Assembly: GCF_009812055.1 (NCBI RefSeq) | Contig: NZ_WQNH01000024.1 | Coordinates: 1 to 64,000, forward strand | Source: Chelativorans xinjiangensis | GTDB lineage: Bacteria; Pseudomonadota; Alphaproteobacteria; Rhizobiales; Rhizobiaceae | Length of the DNA stretch: 64,000 nucleotides | Reading direction: 5' to 3' | Shown here: piece after piece, positions 36,915 to 50,795 of the stretch | Position numbering within the stretch: position 1 is the first letter of the stretch | Layout of the letters: each line of letters begins with the position of its first letter | Made by a program: the position numbers and the translations under genes | Notes under the pieces: generated by a model | Seen by the model: only the letters and a program-made list of their open reading frames with translations | The model's database searches: none | What the model was told of the DNA's origin: nothing

Positions 36915-37711
36915 CCATTCGCCGCCTGGACGGCGCGCTTGGCCATCACGGCTATGAGGTTGGCGCGGTATTCGGCGGAGGCGTGGATGTCGGTCATCAG
37001 GCCGTCGGCCGGGATGGTGACGCCATCGAGAGCGGAGGCGTCGAAGGAGGAGGAGAGCGCCTTCTCGATCGCCTCGGCGCGGAAGACGCCGTTCTCGCCG
37101 GCACCCGTGACGGCGGCACGCACGCCATCCGCCCGCCTGGCCACGAAGACGCCGGTGAGCGCATAACGCGAGGCCGGGTTGGGAAATTTGCCGTAGCCCG
37201 CCTTCTCCGGAACGGTGAGGGAGACGGCGGTGATGATCTCGTCGTCCTCGAGCGCGGTCTCGAACAGGTCGACGAAGAAATCGTCGGCCGAGATCTCACG
37301 CTTGTTGGTGTGCACAGTGGCGGCGAGCGCCAGAAGGGCGGCCGGGTAGTCGGCCGCGGGATCGTTGTTGGCGATGGAGCCGCCGACGGTTCCCATGTGG
37401 CGCACATGCGGGTCGCCGATATGGGCGGCGAGATGGCAGAACGCCGGGCAGGCTTTGGCGAGCGCGGCGTTTTCGGCCACCTCCGCGTGGGTGGCGGCGG
37501 CCCCGATCTTCACCTTGTCGCCCGAGACCTCGATGCCCTTCAGGTCGGCGATGTGCCGCAGGTCCACCAGGTCGGACGGCGCGGCGAGGCGCTGCTTCAT
37601 GGTGGGGATGAGCGTCTGCCCGCCAGCGACATACTTGCCGTCGTCGGCATCGTTCAACAGCTTCACCGCCTCGGAAACGGAGGAGGCGCGGTGGTAGGTG
37701 GTCTGGTGCAT
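36911..37711 (-). CDS. FAD-binding (medium) subunit of a molybdenum hydroxylase, CoxM/CutM-like
   Basis: The product is 266 residues. The FAD-binding PCMH fold shows AGGQTLIPTMKQRL, GAAATHAEVAENAAL, HIGDPHVRHMGTVGGSIANN and DPAADYPAALLALAATVHT. It would carry electrons from the [2Fe-2S] subunit to an acceptor. The start ATG at 37711 follows GAGGAG. It is the third gene of an S-L-M operon, and its stop overlaps the start of the YjbR-family gene. The gap to the large subunit holds a GTAGTGA-type palindrome. Confidence 0.94.
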   Translation of the reverse strand: MHQTTYHRASSVSEAVKLLNDADDGKYVAGGQTLIPTMKQRLAAPSDLVDLRHIADLKGIEVSGDKVKIGAAATHAEVAENAALAKACPAFCHLAAHIGDPHVRHMGTVGGSIANNDPAADYPAALLALAATVHTNKREISADDFFVDLFETALEDDEIITAVSLTVPEKAGYGKFPNPASRYALTGVFVARRADGVRAAVTGAGENGVFRAEAIEKALSSSFDASALDGVTIPADGLMTDIHASAEYRANLIAVMAKRAVQAANG

Positions 37712-37739
37712 TGGGTTCTCCTCTTCGAGGTCGATGAGC

Positions 37740-37840
37740 GAGGTAGTGAGTAGTGAGTAGTGAGTAGTGAGTAGAAAGCTCTCTGTGGGCTCGACGCCGA
37801 TCTCAAGCTCCCCACTACTCACTATCTCCCTATTCACTAT

Positions 37841-37846
<6 letters not shown>
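37740..37846. repeat. Palindromic intergenic repeat, family E, copy 1
   Basis: The 7-base unit GTAGTGA is repeated four times in tandem at 37743-37770 and is complementary to TTCACTATTCACT-type sequence at the right. The right arm overlaps the stop of the large-subunit gene. A second copy lies at 40213-40330 between the large- and small-subunit genes. Confidence 0.85.
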
Positions 37847-40189
<2,343 letters not shown>

Positions 40190-40212
40190 GACGTTCCTCC
40201 TCCGTCGGAATG

Positions 40213-40330
40213 GGTGAATAGCGAGGTGGTGAGTAGTGAAATAGTGAAAGACACCGCTCTTGGAGAGCTTCAGTCTCCGGCTTGGCGCCGTTCGCCTCTA
40301 TTCACTATTCACTACTCACCATTCACTTCC
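40213..40330. repeat. Palindromic intergenic repeat, family E, copy 2
   Basis: GTGAATAGCGAGGTGGTGAG ... at the left pairs with TTCACTATTCACTACTCACC at the right, enclosing a variable centre. It fills the gap between the large- and small-subunit genes and should form a stem in the shared mRNA. Confidence 0.85.
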
Positions 40331-40331
40331 C

Positions 40332-40817
<486 letters not shown>

Positions 40818-41027
40818 GGGTCCCTCCTCAGGTCGGTCGTTGCCGTGATGCATCCGCCCACCACGGACGGTGGGTCATACCGACAGCTTAGCGCAGGTTG
40901 CGGGAGAGTCCATGACCATTTCGGAGGGCACGGAGCCATCTTGCAAAGCAGCGCAAGATCACTTGATCTTCGCCGGCGATGCGGGTATCAGGCGTCACGC
41001 ATGGGATGCCGGCGCCAGCCGGCCTTA

Positions 41028-41103
41028 GCCGCTTTAGCTCAGTTGGTAGAGCATCGCATTCGTAATGCGGAGGTCGTCAGTTCGAGTCTGACAAGCGGCA
41101 CCA
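41028..41103 (+). tRNA. tRNA-Thr(CGT)
   Basis: The 76-base gene folds into a cloverleaf: acceptor GCCGCTT/AAGCGGC, D-stem GCTC/GAGC, anticodon stem TCGCA/TGCGG with loop TTCGTAA (anticodon CGT, reading ACG), T-arm GTCAG/CTGAC with TTCGAGT, and an encoded CCA end. The discriminator base is A. Confidence 0.96.
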
Positions 41104-41254
41104 CCCTACGCCTTCGGCTTCGGGTGGCAGGCCACCCCGACTCCGAGGCGCTGCCCCTCTTCTTCCTTCAGGATCCATCACCTCCGCCGTCGGCCGCTGC
41201 ACGGCACTTGCTGCTTTCCACGCGCAACTTTGCACGGCGCAGACAAGCGGGAGC

Positions 41255-41340
41255 GGCAATTTTATTGCCTGTGCCGGCACGCCGTGGTGCGCTTGTTGCT
41301 GCTTCTTGTTTACACAGGAATCTGTTTGACGTGCGCGTCA
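41255..41340. promoter_or_regulatory. Leader of the first peptide transporter, with two small palindromes
   Basis: Between tRNA-Thr and the binding protein lies a 455-base region without a supported gene. It contains GGCAAT-TTT-ATTGCC (41255-41269) and TGACG-TGCG-CGTCA (41327-41340), both perfect. They could be operator sites for the operon that follows; no regulator gene is adjacent. The TTGAC at 41326-41330 could form a -35 box. Confidence 0.3.
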
Positions 41341-41558
41341 TTTCGATGCCTAATCAGGCCTCCAACCAGGCTCGTTACACGCGTTGCCTTCGGCAATATC
41401 CAGCCATGCTGTGTCGAACCGGAAGGGGGAAGAAAAACGTTCGATCCGCTTTTTCGACCGACGGGCGTCACGCAAATTTTCTCTTCCAGACGGGCTGCGC
41501 TCGCGACCGAGCCAAATCAACAACAAGCGCGAAACGCGAAAAGATGGGAGTGTTGAGT

Positions 41559-43163
41559 ATGTTGAAACTTGCAGTCATCCGGCCGCTCCTGGCCGGCGCG
41601 TTGGCGGCCGCGGGTGTGGTCGCCGGGGCAAACATGGCGCTGGCTGAAACGACCTATATCCGCGGAAACGACGGCGATCCGGAAACGCTGGACCAGCACA
41701 AGACCTCGACCGTGGCCGAGGCCCACCTTTTCCGCGACCTCTATGAGGGGCTCGTAATCAACGACAGCAAGGCCAATGTCATTCCCGGCGCCGCGGAGAG
41801 CTGGGAGGTCTCCGACGACGGCCTGACCTACACCTTTAAACTGCGCGACGACGCGACATGGTCGAACGGCGACACGGTCACGGCGGAGGATTTCGTCTTT
41901 TCCTTCCAGCGCATCATGACGCCGGAAACAGGTGCGAAATACGCCAACATCCTCTTTCCCATCAAGAATGCCGAGAAGATCAACAAAGGCGAGATGGAAC
42001 CCACCGAACTCGGCGCCAGGGCGATCGACGAGAAGACATTGGAGATCACGCTCGAGCAGCCGACGCCCTATTTCATCGAGCTTCTGACCCATCAGACGGG
42101 TCTGCCGGTGCACAAGGCGAGTGTCGAGGAACACGGCAGCGATTTCGTGACGCCGGAAAACATGGTGACCAACGGCGCCTACACCCTCGTCTCCTTCACG
42201 CCCGGCGACAAGATCGTGATGGAGAAGAACCCGGAGTTCCGCGAATTCGACAGCGCCGCCATCGATCGTATCGAATATCTGCCGATCGAGGACCGCGCCA
42301 CCTGCGTGCGCCGCTTCGAGGCGGGCGAGGTGCATAGCTGCTCCGACCTGCCCACCGAGCAGATCGCCTCGCTGAAAGAGCGCCTGGGCGACCAAGTCCG
42401 CATCGCGCCCTACCTTGGCACATACTACTTCGCGCTCAACACCGAAAAAGAGGCGCTGAAGGATCCCAAAGTGCGCCAGGCGCTTGCGATGGTCATCGAC
42501 CGCGAATTCCTTGCCGAGGAGATCTGGGCCGGCGCAATGCTTCCAGCCTACGCCCTCGTGCCCCCCGGTATCGGCAACTACCAGGGCGGCGGCGCCACGG
42601 TCGAATGGGCGGAAATGTCGCCGCTCGACCGAGAGGACCAGGCGATCGCGCTGATGGAGGAAGCCGGCTACGGCCCCGACAACCCGCTGACGCTGGAAAT
42701 CTCCTACAACAACTCGGAGAACCACAAGAACACGTCGACCGCCATCGCCGATATGTGGAAGCCGCTGGGGGTCAACGTCACCTTCAACGTGCGCGATCTC
42801 TCGGCGCATTATGCGACGCTGCGGGATACCAGCGACTACGAGGTGGCGCGCGCAGGCTGGATCGGCGATTATTCCGACCCGCAGAACTTCCTGTTCCTGG
42901 TGGAGAGCGACAATACGGGGTTCAACTACGCCAAGTACAAGAACCCCGAATACGACGCCCTGATGGACCAGGCGGCGGCGGAAGGCGATCTTGAGAAGCG
43001 GGCCGAAATCCTTCGCCAGGCGGAGACCGTGTTCCTGCGCGACACGCCCTTCGTTCCGCTGCTCTTCTACTCGTCCCTTTCGCTGGTCTCGCCCAAGCTG
43101 CAGGGCTGGGAGGACAATATTCGGAATGTTCATCCCACGCGCTTTATGAGCCTCTCCGAATAA
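41559..43163 (+). CDS. Peptide ABC transporter substrate-binding protein (OppA-like)
   Basis: ATG at 41559 follows GGGAG at nine bases; an ATG at 41544 would add five residues. The product is 534 residues with a signal peptide (LLAGALAAAGVVAGANMALA) and family 5 solute-binding motifs: YIRGNDGDPETLDQHK, LYEGLVINDSKANVIPGAAE, and SWEVSDDGLTYTFKLRDDATW. It would bind oligopeptides in the periplasm. Two permeases and a fused double ATPase follow on the same strand within 75 bases or with overlaps, forming an operon of four genes. Confidence 0.95.
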   Translation: MLKLAVIRPLLAGALAAAGVVAGANMALAETTYIRGNDGDPETLDQHKTSTVAEAHLFRDLYEGLVINDSKANVIPGAAESWEVSDDGLTYTFKLRDDATWSNGDTVTAEDFVFSFQRIMTPETGAKYANILFPIKNAEKINKGEMEPTELGARAIDEKTLEITLEQPTPYFIELLTHQTGLPVHKASVEEHGSDFVTPENMVTNGAYTLVSFTPGDKIVMEKNPEFREFDSAAIDRIEYLPIEDRATCVRRFEAGEVHSCSDLPTEQIASLKERLGDQVRIAPYLGTYYFALNTEKEALKDPKVRQALAMVIDREFLAEEIWAGAMLPAYALVPPGIGNYQGGGATVEWAEMSPLDREDQAIALMEEAGYGPDNPLTLEISYNNSENHKNTSTAIADMWKPLGVNVTFNVRDLSAHYATLRDTSDYEVARAGWIGDYSDPQNFLFLVESDNTGFNYAKYKNPEYDALMDQAAAEGDLEKRAEILRQAETVFLRDTPFVPLLFYSSLSLVSPKLQGWEDNIRNVHPTRFMSLSE

Positions 43164-43238
43164 CGTCGCGTTGGCGGCTGCGCGCTTTCCACGAATGCGC
43201 GCAGCCGCTGCGTGCACAGTCGAGAGTTAGACAAGCCT

Positions 43239-44162
43239 ATGTTCGGCTATGTATTGCGTCGCCTGCTCGGGGCGATCCCGACGCTGTTTCTCGTCGTAAC
43301 CGCGTCCTTTTTCCTGATGCGTGTGGCCCCCGGCGGGCCCTTCGACCAGGAACGCGCACTCGAGGCGAAGGTGCTGGAGAACCTGAACCGGGTCTTCCAC
43401 CTCGACCGCCCGGTGTGGGAACAGTATCTCTATTATCTCGGCAACCTGGCGCGCGGCGACCTGGGGCCGAGCTTCATCTACCGCGATTTCAACGTGCAGC
43501 AACTGCTCGCAAACGGGCTGCCGGTGTCGATCCAGCTCGGCGGCCTGGCGCTTCTCGTGGCTCTCCTGGCGGGATCCGTGCTCGGCACAATCGCCGCGCT
43601 CAGGCAGAATTCGTGGATAGACTACAGCGTGACAGCCGTGGCGACGTTCGGCATCACGGTGCCCAACTTCGTCGTGGCGCCGCTCCTGTCGCTGATCTTC
43701 GGCGTGTGGCTCAGCATGCTGCCGGCCGGCGGCTGGGGCGGCGGCAGCCCGCAGAACATGGTTCTGCCCGTCATCACGCTGGCGCTGCCGCAGGTGGCGA
43801 TCGTCGCCCGCCTCATCCGCGGCTCGATGATCGAGGCGCTCCGCTCCGACCACGTGCGGACGGCGCGCGCCTACGGCCTGCCGACGCGTATGATCGTCGG
43901 CGTGCACGCGCTGCGGGCGGCCTGCCTGCCCGCGGTCTCATATCTCGGGCCGGCGGCGGCCGCGCTTCTGACCGGCTCGGTCGTGGTGGAGACGATCTTC
44001 GGCCTGCCGGGCATCGGCCGCTACTTCGTGCAAGGGGCACTCAACCGCGACTACACCCTTGTGATGGGCACCGTCATCATCATCGCCGTCTTCGTGGTGG
44101 TCTTCAACCTGATCGTCGACCTGCTCTATGCGGCGCTCGACCCAAGGGTGCGCTATGACTGA
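43239..44162 (+). CDS. oppB: Oligopeptide ABC transporter permease, OppB-like
   Basis: From ATG at 43239 the product is 307 residues with six membrane segments. It starts MFGYVLRRLLGAIPTLFLVV and has the binding-protein-dependent permease loop SDHVRTARAYGLPTRMIVG. The gene follows the binding protein by 75 bases, and its last codons overlap the start of oppC (ATGACTGA). The start site lacks a strong ribosome-binding sequence. Confidence 0.93.
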   Translation: MFGYVLRRLLGAIPTLFLVVTASFFLMRVAPGGPFDQERALEAKVLENLNRVFHLDRPVWEQYLYYLGNLARGDLGPSFIYRDFNVQQLLANGLPVSIQLGGLALLVALLAGSVLGTIAALRQNSWIDYSVTAVATFGITVPNFVVAPLLSLIFGVWLSMLPAGGWGGGSPQNMVLPVITLALPQVAIVARLIRGSMIEALRSDHVRTARAYGLPTRMIVGVHALRAACLPAVSYLGPAAAALLTGSVVVETIFGLPGIGRYFVQGALNRDYTLVMGTVIIIAVFVVVFNLIVDLLYAALDPRVRYD

Positions 44163-45294
44163 TATCGCCACCAACACACCCGCGGCCGTTATCGGCGAAG
44201 GCGTCAAAGGCCGCTCGCTGTGGGCCACCGCCTTCATGCGCCTGCGCCGCAACAAGGCGGCGATGGTGAGCCTCGGCATCCTCATCGTCTTCATCTTCGC
44301 CGGCCTGTTCGGGCCGATGCTGGCGCCGCACCACTACGCCAACGTCTATCCGAACTTCGTCAAGGTGCCGGCGAGCCTGGAGGCCTATCCGCGCGAGGAC
44401 GAGATCCTGCCGGCGGCCGAGAGCGTCGCGGCGCGTATGCGGCTCGATATCGATGCGCTGACGATCGACGGCGGGACGCTGCGCGTGGAGGCATCCTCCA
44501 GCCGTGAAATCGACCCGCGCGTGACACGCTACCTCGACCGCTCGGACCTGTTCTCCAACGCCCGCATCGTCGAGCAGAGCGCGGACGGACAGCACGTGAC
44601 GATGGAAGCCGACGTGCACCGGCTGCGCTTCATCTTCGGCACGGACGCCAATGGGCGCGACCTCTTCGCGCGCGTGCTCATCTCCATCCGCATCTCGCTG
44701 ATGATCGGTGCGTTGGCGACCGGCGTGGCGCTCCTCATCGGTGTGCTCTACGGTGCGACGGCAGGTTTCCTCGGCGGACGCATCGACAATGTCATGATGC
44801 GGGTGGTCGACATCCTCTACGCGCTTCCCTTCACCTTCTTCGCCATCCTGCTGGTGGTCTTCTTCGGCCGCAACATCGTCCTGATGTTCATTGCCGTAGG
44901 CGCGGTGGAATGGCTCGACATGGCGCGCATCGTGCGTGGGCAGACCATCTCGCTCAGAAGGCGCGAGTTCGTGCAGGCGGCCGAGGCGCTGGGTGTGAGC
45001 TCCGGGGGCATCCTGCGCCGCCACATCATCCCCAATACGCTGGGACCGGTCATCATCTACATGACGCTGCTCGTCCCCAAGGTGATCCTTCTGGAAAGCT
45101 TCCTTTCATTCCTCGGGCTCGGCGTGCAGGAGCCGCTGACGAGCCTGGGCGTGCTGATCGCCGAGGGCGCGCGCAACATGCGCGGTGCCGCCTACATGCT
45201 CCTCTACCCCTCGCTGGCGCTGACGATGCTTCTCTTCGCCCTCAACTTCCTTGGCGACGGACTGCGCGACGCGCTCGACCCGAAGGATCGCTGA
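44155..45294 (+). CDS. oppC: Oligopeptide ABC transporter permease, OppC-like, with long periplasmic segment
   Basis: The product is 379 residues, longer than E. coli OppC (302). The first membrane segment (SLGILIVFIFAGLFGPMLA) is followed by a charged segment of about 100 residues (LEAYPREDEILPAAESVAAR ... VEQSADGQHVTMEADVHRL) before FGTDANGRDLFARVLISIRI and the permease core. The loop EFVQAAEALGVSSGG is the EAA-like coupling motif. The inserted segment probably lies in the periplasm. Translation is coupled to oppB by an 8-base overlap. Confidence 0.93.
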   Translation: MTDIATNTPAAVIGEGVKGRSLWATAFMRLRRNKAAMVSLGILIVFIFAGLFGPMLAPHHYANVYPNFVKVPASLEAYPREDEILPAAESVAARMRLDIDALTIDGGTLRVEASSSREIDPRVTRYLDRSDLFSNARIVEQSADGQHVTMEADVHRLRFIFGTDANGRDLFARVLISIRISLMIGALATGVALLIGVLYGATAGFLGGRIDNVMMRVVDILYALPFTFFAILLVVFFGRNIVLMFIAVGAVEWLDMARIVRGQTISLRRREFVQAAEALGVSSGGILRRHIIPNTLGPVIIYMTLLVPKVILLESFLSFLGLGVQEPLTSLGVLIAEGARNMRGAAYMLLYPSLALTMLLFALNFLGDGLRDALDPKDR

Positions 45295-45295
45295 G

Positions 45296-46930
<1,635 letters not shown>

Positions 46931-46945
46931 TAGCTCGCCCCCCGC

Positions 46946-47049
46946 TAGACCAATTCATCGTTTCATAGAATCGATGAATTGGTCTAACTCTTTGTTTTGT
47001 CGCAATTCCGGACGGAAAACCGGTTTCCACTTTTCCTGGAATTGCTCTA
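46946..47049. repeat. RIME1-like element, family D, full copy between convergent operons
   Basis: TA at 46946-46947 and TA at 47048-47049, spaced 102 bases. Ends TAGACCAATTC and complement TAGAGCAATTC match at 10 of 11. Both palindromes are intact. It sits between the stops of the opp and dpp operons. Confidence 0.92.
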
Positions 47050-47060
47050 GGCGGACTTGC

Positions 47061-47888
47061 TCAAGCCGCCTTCCTGGCGAGCCGCGCACGGATGCTCTCG
47101 ACATCGGCACGCGGCGTGGCAGCGAAGAGTGTCTTGGTGTAGTCGTGCTGCGGGTTGGAGAAGACCTCGTCGCGCGTGCCGTATTCCACCGCCTCCCCGA
47201 AATACATCACCATCACCTCGTCGGCGATGTAGCGCACGACCGAGAGGTCGTGGCTGATGAAGACGAAGGTGAGGCCGAACTCGTCCTGCAGGTCGGCCAA
47301 AAGGTTCAAGACCTGCGCCTGCACCGACAGGTCGAGCGCGGAGACCGGCTCGTCGAGGACAAGGAGCCGCGGGTTGAGCATGAGCGCGCGGGCGATCGCG
47401 ATGCGCTGGCGCTGACCGCCGGAAAACATGTGCGGATAGCGGTTGAAGTGCTCGGGAGCGAGGCCGACCTTCTTGAGCATCCGCATGGCGCGCTCGCGCC
47501 GCTCGCTCGCGGGAATGTTGGAATTGATGATGAGCGGCTCCATCAACACATCGCCGATCTTCTGGCGCGGGTTGAGTGAACCGTAGGGGTTCTGGAAGAC
47601 GATCTGCACCTTGCGGCGCAGTTCCGGCGTCAGCCCTTGTCTTACGATATCGACCTTTTCGCCGTCGATGAAAAGCTCGCCGGCGGTGGGCGCGTCGATC
47701 ATCGTGATCATGCGCGCCAGCGTCGACTTTCCGCAGCCGCTCTCGCCGACGATGGCCAGCGTCTTGCCCTTCTCGAGCTTGAAGCTGACGCCCTTCACCG
47801 CGTGCACGGTGCGGCCCTGGCGGAAGAGACCGCCGCCGATGTGGTAGTCGCGGACGATGTCGCGGGTTTCCAGCACGATCTCGCTCAT
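47061..47888 (-). CDS. dppF: Dipeptide ABC transporter ATP-binding protein DppF-like
   Basis: The product is 275 residues: VGESGCGKSTLARMITM (Walker A), FQNPYGSLNPRQKIGD (Q-loop), MFSGGQRQRIAIARAL (signature), LLVLDEPVSALD (Walker B) and the OppF-type C-terminus YGTRDEVFSNPQHDYTKTLF. The start overlaps the dppD stop as ATGA. It is the last gene of the leftward dppABCDF operon; its stop is 12 bases from a RIME1-like element. Confidence 0.95.
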   Translation of the reverse strand: MSEIVLETRDIVRDYHIGGGLFRQGRTVHAVKGVSFKLEKGKTLAIVGESGCGKSTLARMITMIDAPTAGELFIDGEKVDIVRQGLTPELRRKVQIVFQNPYGSLNPRQKIGDVLMEPLIINSNIPASERRERAMRMLKKVGLAPEHFNRYPHMFSGGQRQRIAIARALMLNPRLLVLDEPVSALDLSVQAQVLNLLADLQDEFGLTFVFISHDLSVVRYIADEVMVMYFGEAVEYGTRDEVFSNPQHDYTKTLFAATPRADVESIRARLARKAA

Positions 47889-48739
47889 GTGCGCGCTCCC
47901 GTGTAGGGCGTGTCGTCGAGGGCGAAGTCGGAGACGGTGGGCAGGCGGTCGCCGACGGCATTCTCCGGCAGGGCGGAAAGAAGCGCTCGCGTATAAGCGC
48001 TCTTCGGTTTTTCGAAGAGGGAGAGCACGTCCGCCTCCTCCATCTTGCGCCCCATGTACTGGACGACGACCCGGTCCGCCGTCTCGGCCACGACCCCCAT
48101 GTCGTGGGTGATCAGGATCATGCCCATGCCGGTCTTGGCCTGCAGGTCCATGAGCAGATCGAGGATCTGCTTCTGGATGGTGACGTCGAGTGCGGTGGTC
48201 GGCTCGTCGGCGATCAGAAGCTTCGGGCCGCAGGCGAGGGCGATGGCGATCATGACGCGCTGGCACTGACCGCCCGACATCTGGTGCGGGAAGGCGCCGA
48301 GGCGATCCTCCGGCTCGGGGATGCCGACGGATTTCAGAAGCTCGATAGCACGGCGGTGGCGCGCCGCCCGGTCGAGATCGGTGTGCTGGTGCAGCGTCTC
48401 CTCGATCTGGAAGCCGACGGTGAAGCATGGATTGAGGCTGGCGATCGGCTCCTGGAAGATCATGGCGATATCCTTGCCGACGATGCGCCGCCGCTCGGCG
48501 GGCGACAGGTTGAGGATATCGCGGCCCTGGAAGGCCAGGCGGTCCGCCGTAACGGTGGCCGTCCAGGGCAACAGCCCCATGACGGCGAGCATGGAGACGG
48601 ATTTTCCGGAGCCCGACTCGCCGACGACGGCCAGCACCTCGCCTTCCTCCACCGACAAGGAGATGCCGTCGACGGCGCGCAGCTTGCCGCCTGCGGTGTC
48701 GAACTCGACAGTGAGGTTTTCGATCTCGAGCAGGGACAT
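47885..48739 (-). CDS. dppD: Dipeptide ABC transporter ATP-binding protein DppD-like
   Basis: The product is 284 residues: [17 protein letters not shown] (Walker A), [31 protein letters not shown] (signature, MSGGQ variant), [12 protein letters not shown] and [11 protein letters not shown]. It has the C-terminal oligopeptide transporter extension ending in [12 protein letters not shown]. It lies 2 bases after dppC and overlaps dppF, so the row dppB-C-D-F is tightly coupled. A GTG six bases upstream is an alternative start. Confidence 0.95.
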   Translation of the reverse strand: MSLLEIENLTVEFDTAGGKLRAVDGISLSVEEGEVLAVVGESGSGKSVSMLAVMGLLPWTATVTADRLAFQGRDILNLSPAERRRIVGKDIAMIFQEPIASLNPCFTVGFQIEETLHQHTDLDRAARHRRAIELLKSVGIPEPEDRLGAFPHQMSGGQCQRVMIAIALACGPKLLIADEPTTALDVTIQKQILDLLMDLQAKTGMGMILITHDMGVVAETADRVVVQYMGRKMEEADVLSLFEKPKSAYTRALLSALPENAVGDRLPTVSDFALDDTPYTGART

Positions 48740-48741
48740 CG

Positions 48742-49677
48742 TCACGACCTCTTCAGTTTCGGATCGAGCGCGTCGCGCAGGCCGTCGCCCATCAGGTTGA
48801 TGGCAAGCACGGTGACGAGGATGGCGATGCCGGGGAAGGTGACCACCCACCAGGCGCGCAGGATGAACTCGCGCGCCTCGGCCAGCATGGTGCCCCACTC
48901 CGGCGTCGGCGGCTGCGCACCCATGCCGAGGAAGCCGAGTGCCGCTGCGTCGAGAATGGCGGTGGAGAAGGAAAGCGCGGCCTGGACGATGAGCGGTGCG
49001 GTGCAGTTGGGCAGGATGGTCTTGAACATCAGCCGCAGATTGCCGGCGCCGGCGACGCGTGCCGCCGTCACATAGTCCCTGCCCTTTTCCGCCATCACCG
49101 CGGCGCGGGTGAGCCGCACGTAATGCGGCTGCTGCACCAGGGCGATGGCGATCATCGCGTTGGTGAGCCCCGGCCCCAGGATGGCGACGAGCACCAGCGC
49201 CAGGAGCAGCGAGGGGAAGGCCAGGATGATATCCATCATGCGCATGACGGCGGTATCGACCGCGCCGCGGAAATAGCCGGCCATCAGGCCGACGAAGATG
49301 CCTACGGTGACGGCGAGGGAGACGACGACGACACCGATGAAAAGCGAGAAGCGCGCGCCGTAGATGAGGCGCGAGAGGATGTCGCGTCCGACCGCGTCCG
49401 TGCCGAGCACGAACTCCCAGCGCCCGCCGTCCTCCCAAACGGGCGGCAGGAGGAAGGCGCCGCGATTCTGAAGGCTGGGGCCGTGCGGGGCGATGAGGGG
49501 CGCCAGGACGGCGATGGCGACGATGATGACGAAGACAGCCAGGCCGATGACGGCGCCCCGGTTCTGGCGGAAGTAATACCAGAACTCGGCCAGCCGCGCG
49601 CGCCGGCTGGTGGCGATAAGGGTGCCGCCTTCAAGGCCGATGGCCGCGTTTTGGTCTTTTGTGTTCGTGGTGGCCAT
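48742..49677 (-). CDS. dppC: Dipeptide ABC transporter permease DppC-like
   Basis: The product is 311 residues with a polar N-terminus, a first membrane segment AVIGLAVFVIIVAIAVLAPL, then FVLGTDAVGRDILSRLIYGA, and the coupling loop DYVTAARVAGAGNLRLM. Six membrane segments are predicted. It begins 3 bases after the dppB stop, consistent with coupled translation. Confidence 0.94.
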   Translation of the reverse strand: MATTNTKDQNAAIGLEGGTLIATSRRARLAEFWYYFRQNRGAVIGLAVFVIIVAIAVLAPLIAPHGPSLQNRGAFLLPPVWEDGGRWEFVLGTDAVGRDILSRLIYGARFSLFIGVVVVSLAVTVGIFVGLMAGYFRGAVDTAVMRMMDIILAFPSLLLALVLVAILGPGLTNAMIAIALVQQPHYVRLTRAAVMAEKGRDYVTAARVAGAGNLRLMFKTILPNCTAPLIVQAALSFSTAILDAAALGFLGMGAQPPTPEWGTMLAEAREFILRAWWVVTFPGIAILVTVLAINLMGDGLRDALDPKLKRS

Positions 49678-49680
49678 GGC

Positions 49681-50685
49681 TCAGTGCCTGATCCTGGGAT
49701 TCACCAGACCGTAGAGCATGTCGACGATCAAGTTGACGATCATGATGATGCCGGCGATCAAGAGCAGCCCGCCCTGCACCACCGTGTAGTCGCGTTTGAA
49801 CACGCTATCGACCATCCACTTGCCTATGCCCGGCCAGGAGAAGATGGTCTCGGTGAGGATGGCGCCGGCCAAAAGCACGCCGACCTGCAGGCCGATGGTG
49901 GTGATGACCGGGATGAGCGCGTTGCGCAGCGCGTGAAGGCCGATGACGCGGCGCGGCGGCAGGCCCTTGGCGCGGGCGGTGCGCACATAGTCCTCGCCCA
50001 GCACCTCCAGCATGGCCGAGCGCGTCTGCCGTGCGATCACGGCGAGCGGGATGGTGGCGAGCACCACGGTCGGCAGGACGAGATGGGAGACGGCGGACGT
50101 GAAGGCGCCTTCCTGGCCCGACAGCAGGCTGTCGATAAGCATGAAGCCGGTCACCGGTGGGAAATAGTAGAGCAGCGAGATACGCCCCGACACCGGTGTC
50201 CATTGCAGGACGCCGGAGAAGAAGATGATGAGCAGAAGGCCCCACCAGAAGATGGGCATGGAGTAGCCGACGAGCGCAAAGCCCATAACCGACTGGTCGA
50301 GCCAGGAACCGCGCTTGACCGCCGCCAGGATGCCGAGCGGCACTCCGATGAGGATGGCGATGATGATGGCGCAGATGGAAAGCTCCAATGTCGCCGGGAA
50401 GAGCGTGAGAAAATCGTTCAGAACCGGGCGCTTCGTCACGATCGAGTTGCCGAAGTCGCCGGTGACCACGCCGCCAAGATAATCGACATACTGAATCCAG
50501 AGCGGCCGGTCGAAGCCGAGCAGATGGGTCAGTTCCTGATGGCGTTCGGGAGACATGACACGCTCGCCCGACATGAGCATGACGGGATCGCCCGGCAGGA
50601 TGCGGATGAAGGCGAAGGCGATGATGGAGACGCCGATGAAGGTCGGAATCAGGACCGCAAGCCGCCGGAGGAAAAACCGGAACAT
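49681..50685 (-). CDS. dppB: Dipeptide ABC transporter permease DppB-like
   Basis: From ATG at 50685 the product is 334 residues starting MFRFFLRRLAVLIPTFIGVS, with six membrane segments and the loop EDYVRTARAKGLPPRRVIG. The signature segments GDPVMLMSGERVMSPER and SIVTKRPVLNDFLTLFPAT are family-typical. The frame is open upstream to 50787 but without family similarity. It follows dppA by 110 bases. Confidence 0.94.
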   Translation of the reverse strand: MFRFFLRRLAVLIPTFIGVSIIAFAFIRILPGDPVMLMSGERVMSPERHQELTHLLGFDRPLWIQYVDYLGGVVTGDFGNSIVTKRPVLNDFLTLFPATLELSICAIIIAILIGVPLGILAAVKRGSWLDQSVMGFALVGYSMPIFWWGLLLIIFFSGVLQWTPVSGRISLLYYFPPVTGFMLIDSLLSGQEGAFTSAVSHLVLPTVVLATIPLAVIARQTRSAMLEVLGEDYVRTARAKGLPPRRVIGLHALRNALIPVITTIGLQVGVLLAGAILTETIFSWPGIGKWMVDSVFKRDYTVVQGGLLLIAGIIMIVNLIVDMLYGLVNPRIRH

Positions 50686-50795
50686 GGCGCTTTCGATCTC
50701 CCATAGTACGCGCGAGCCCGGGAGGGCTACATTACAAAATGGAAAAGAAGCGCGCTGGTTTCCCGGCGCGCCTCCCGTCTGGGCCATTTAGTGGC

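Noticed and set aside
37743-37775. CRISPR-like or microsatellite array
   Set aside because: The unit is seven bases without spacers and is part of a palindrome shared with 40213-40330. No cas gene is present.
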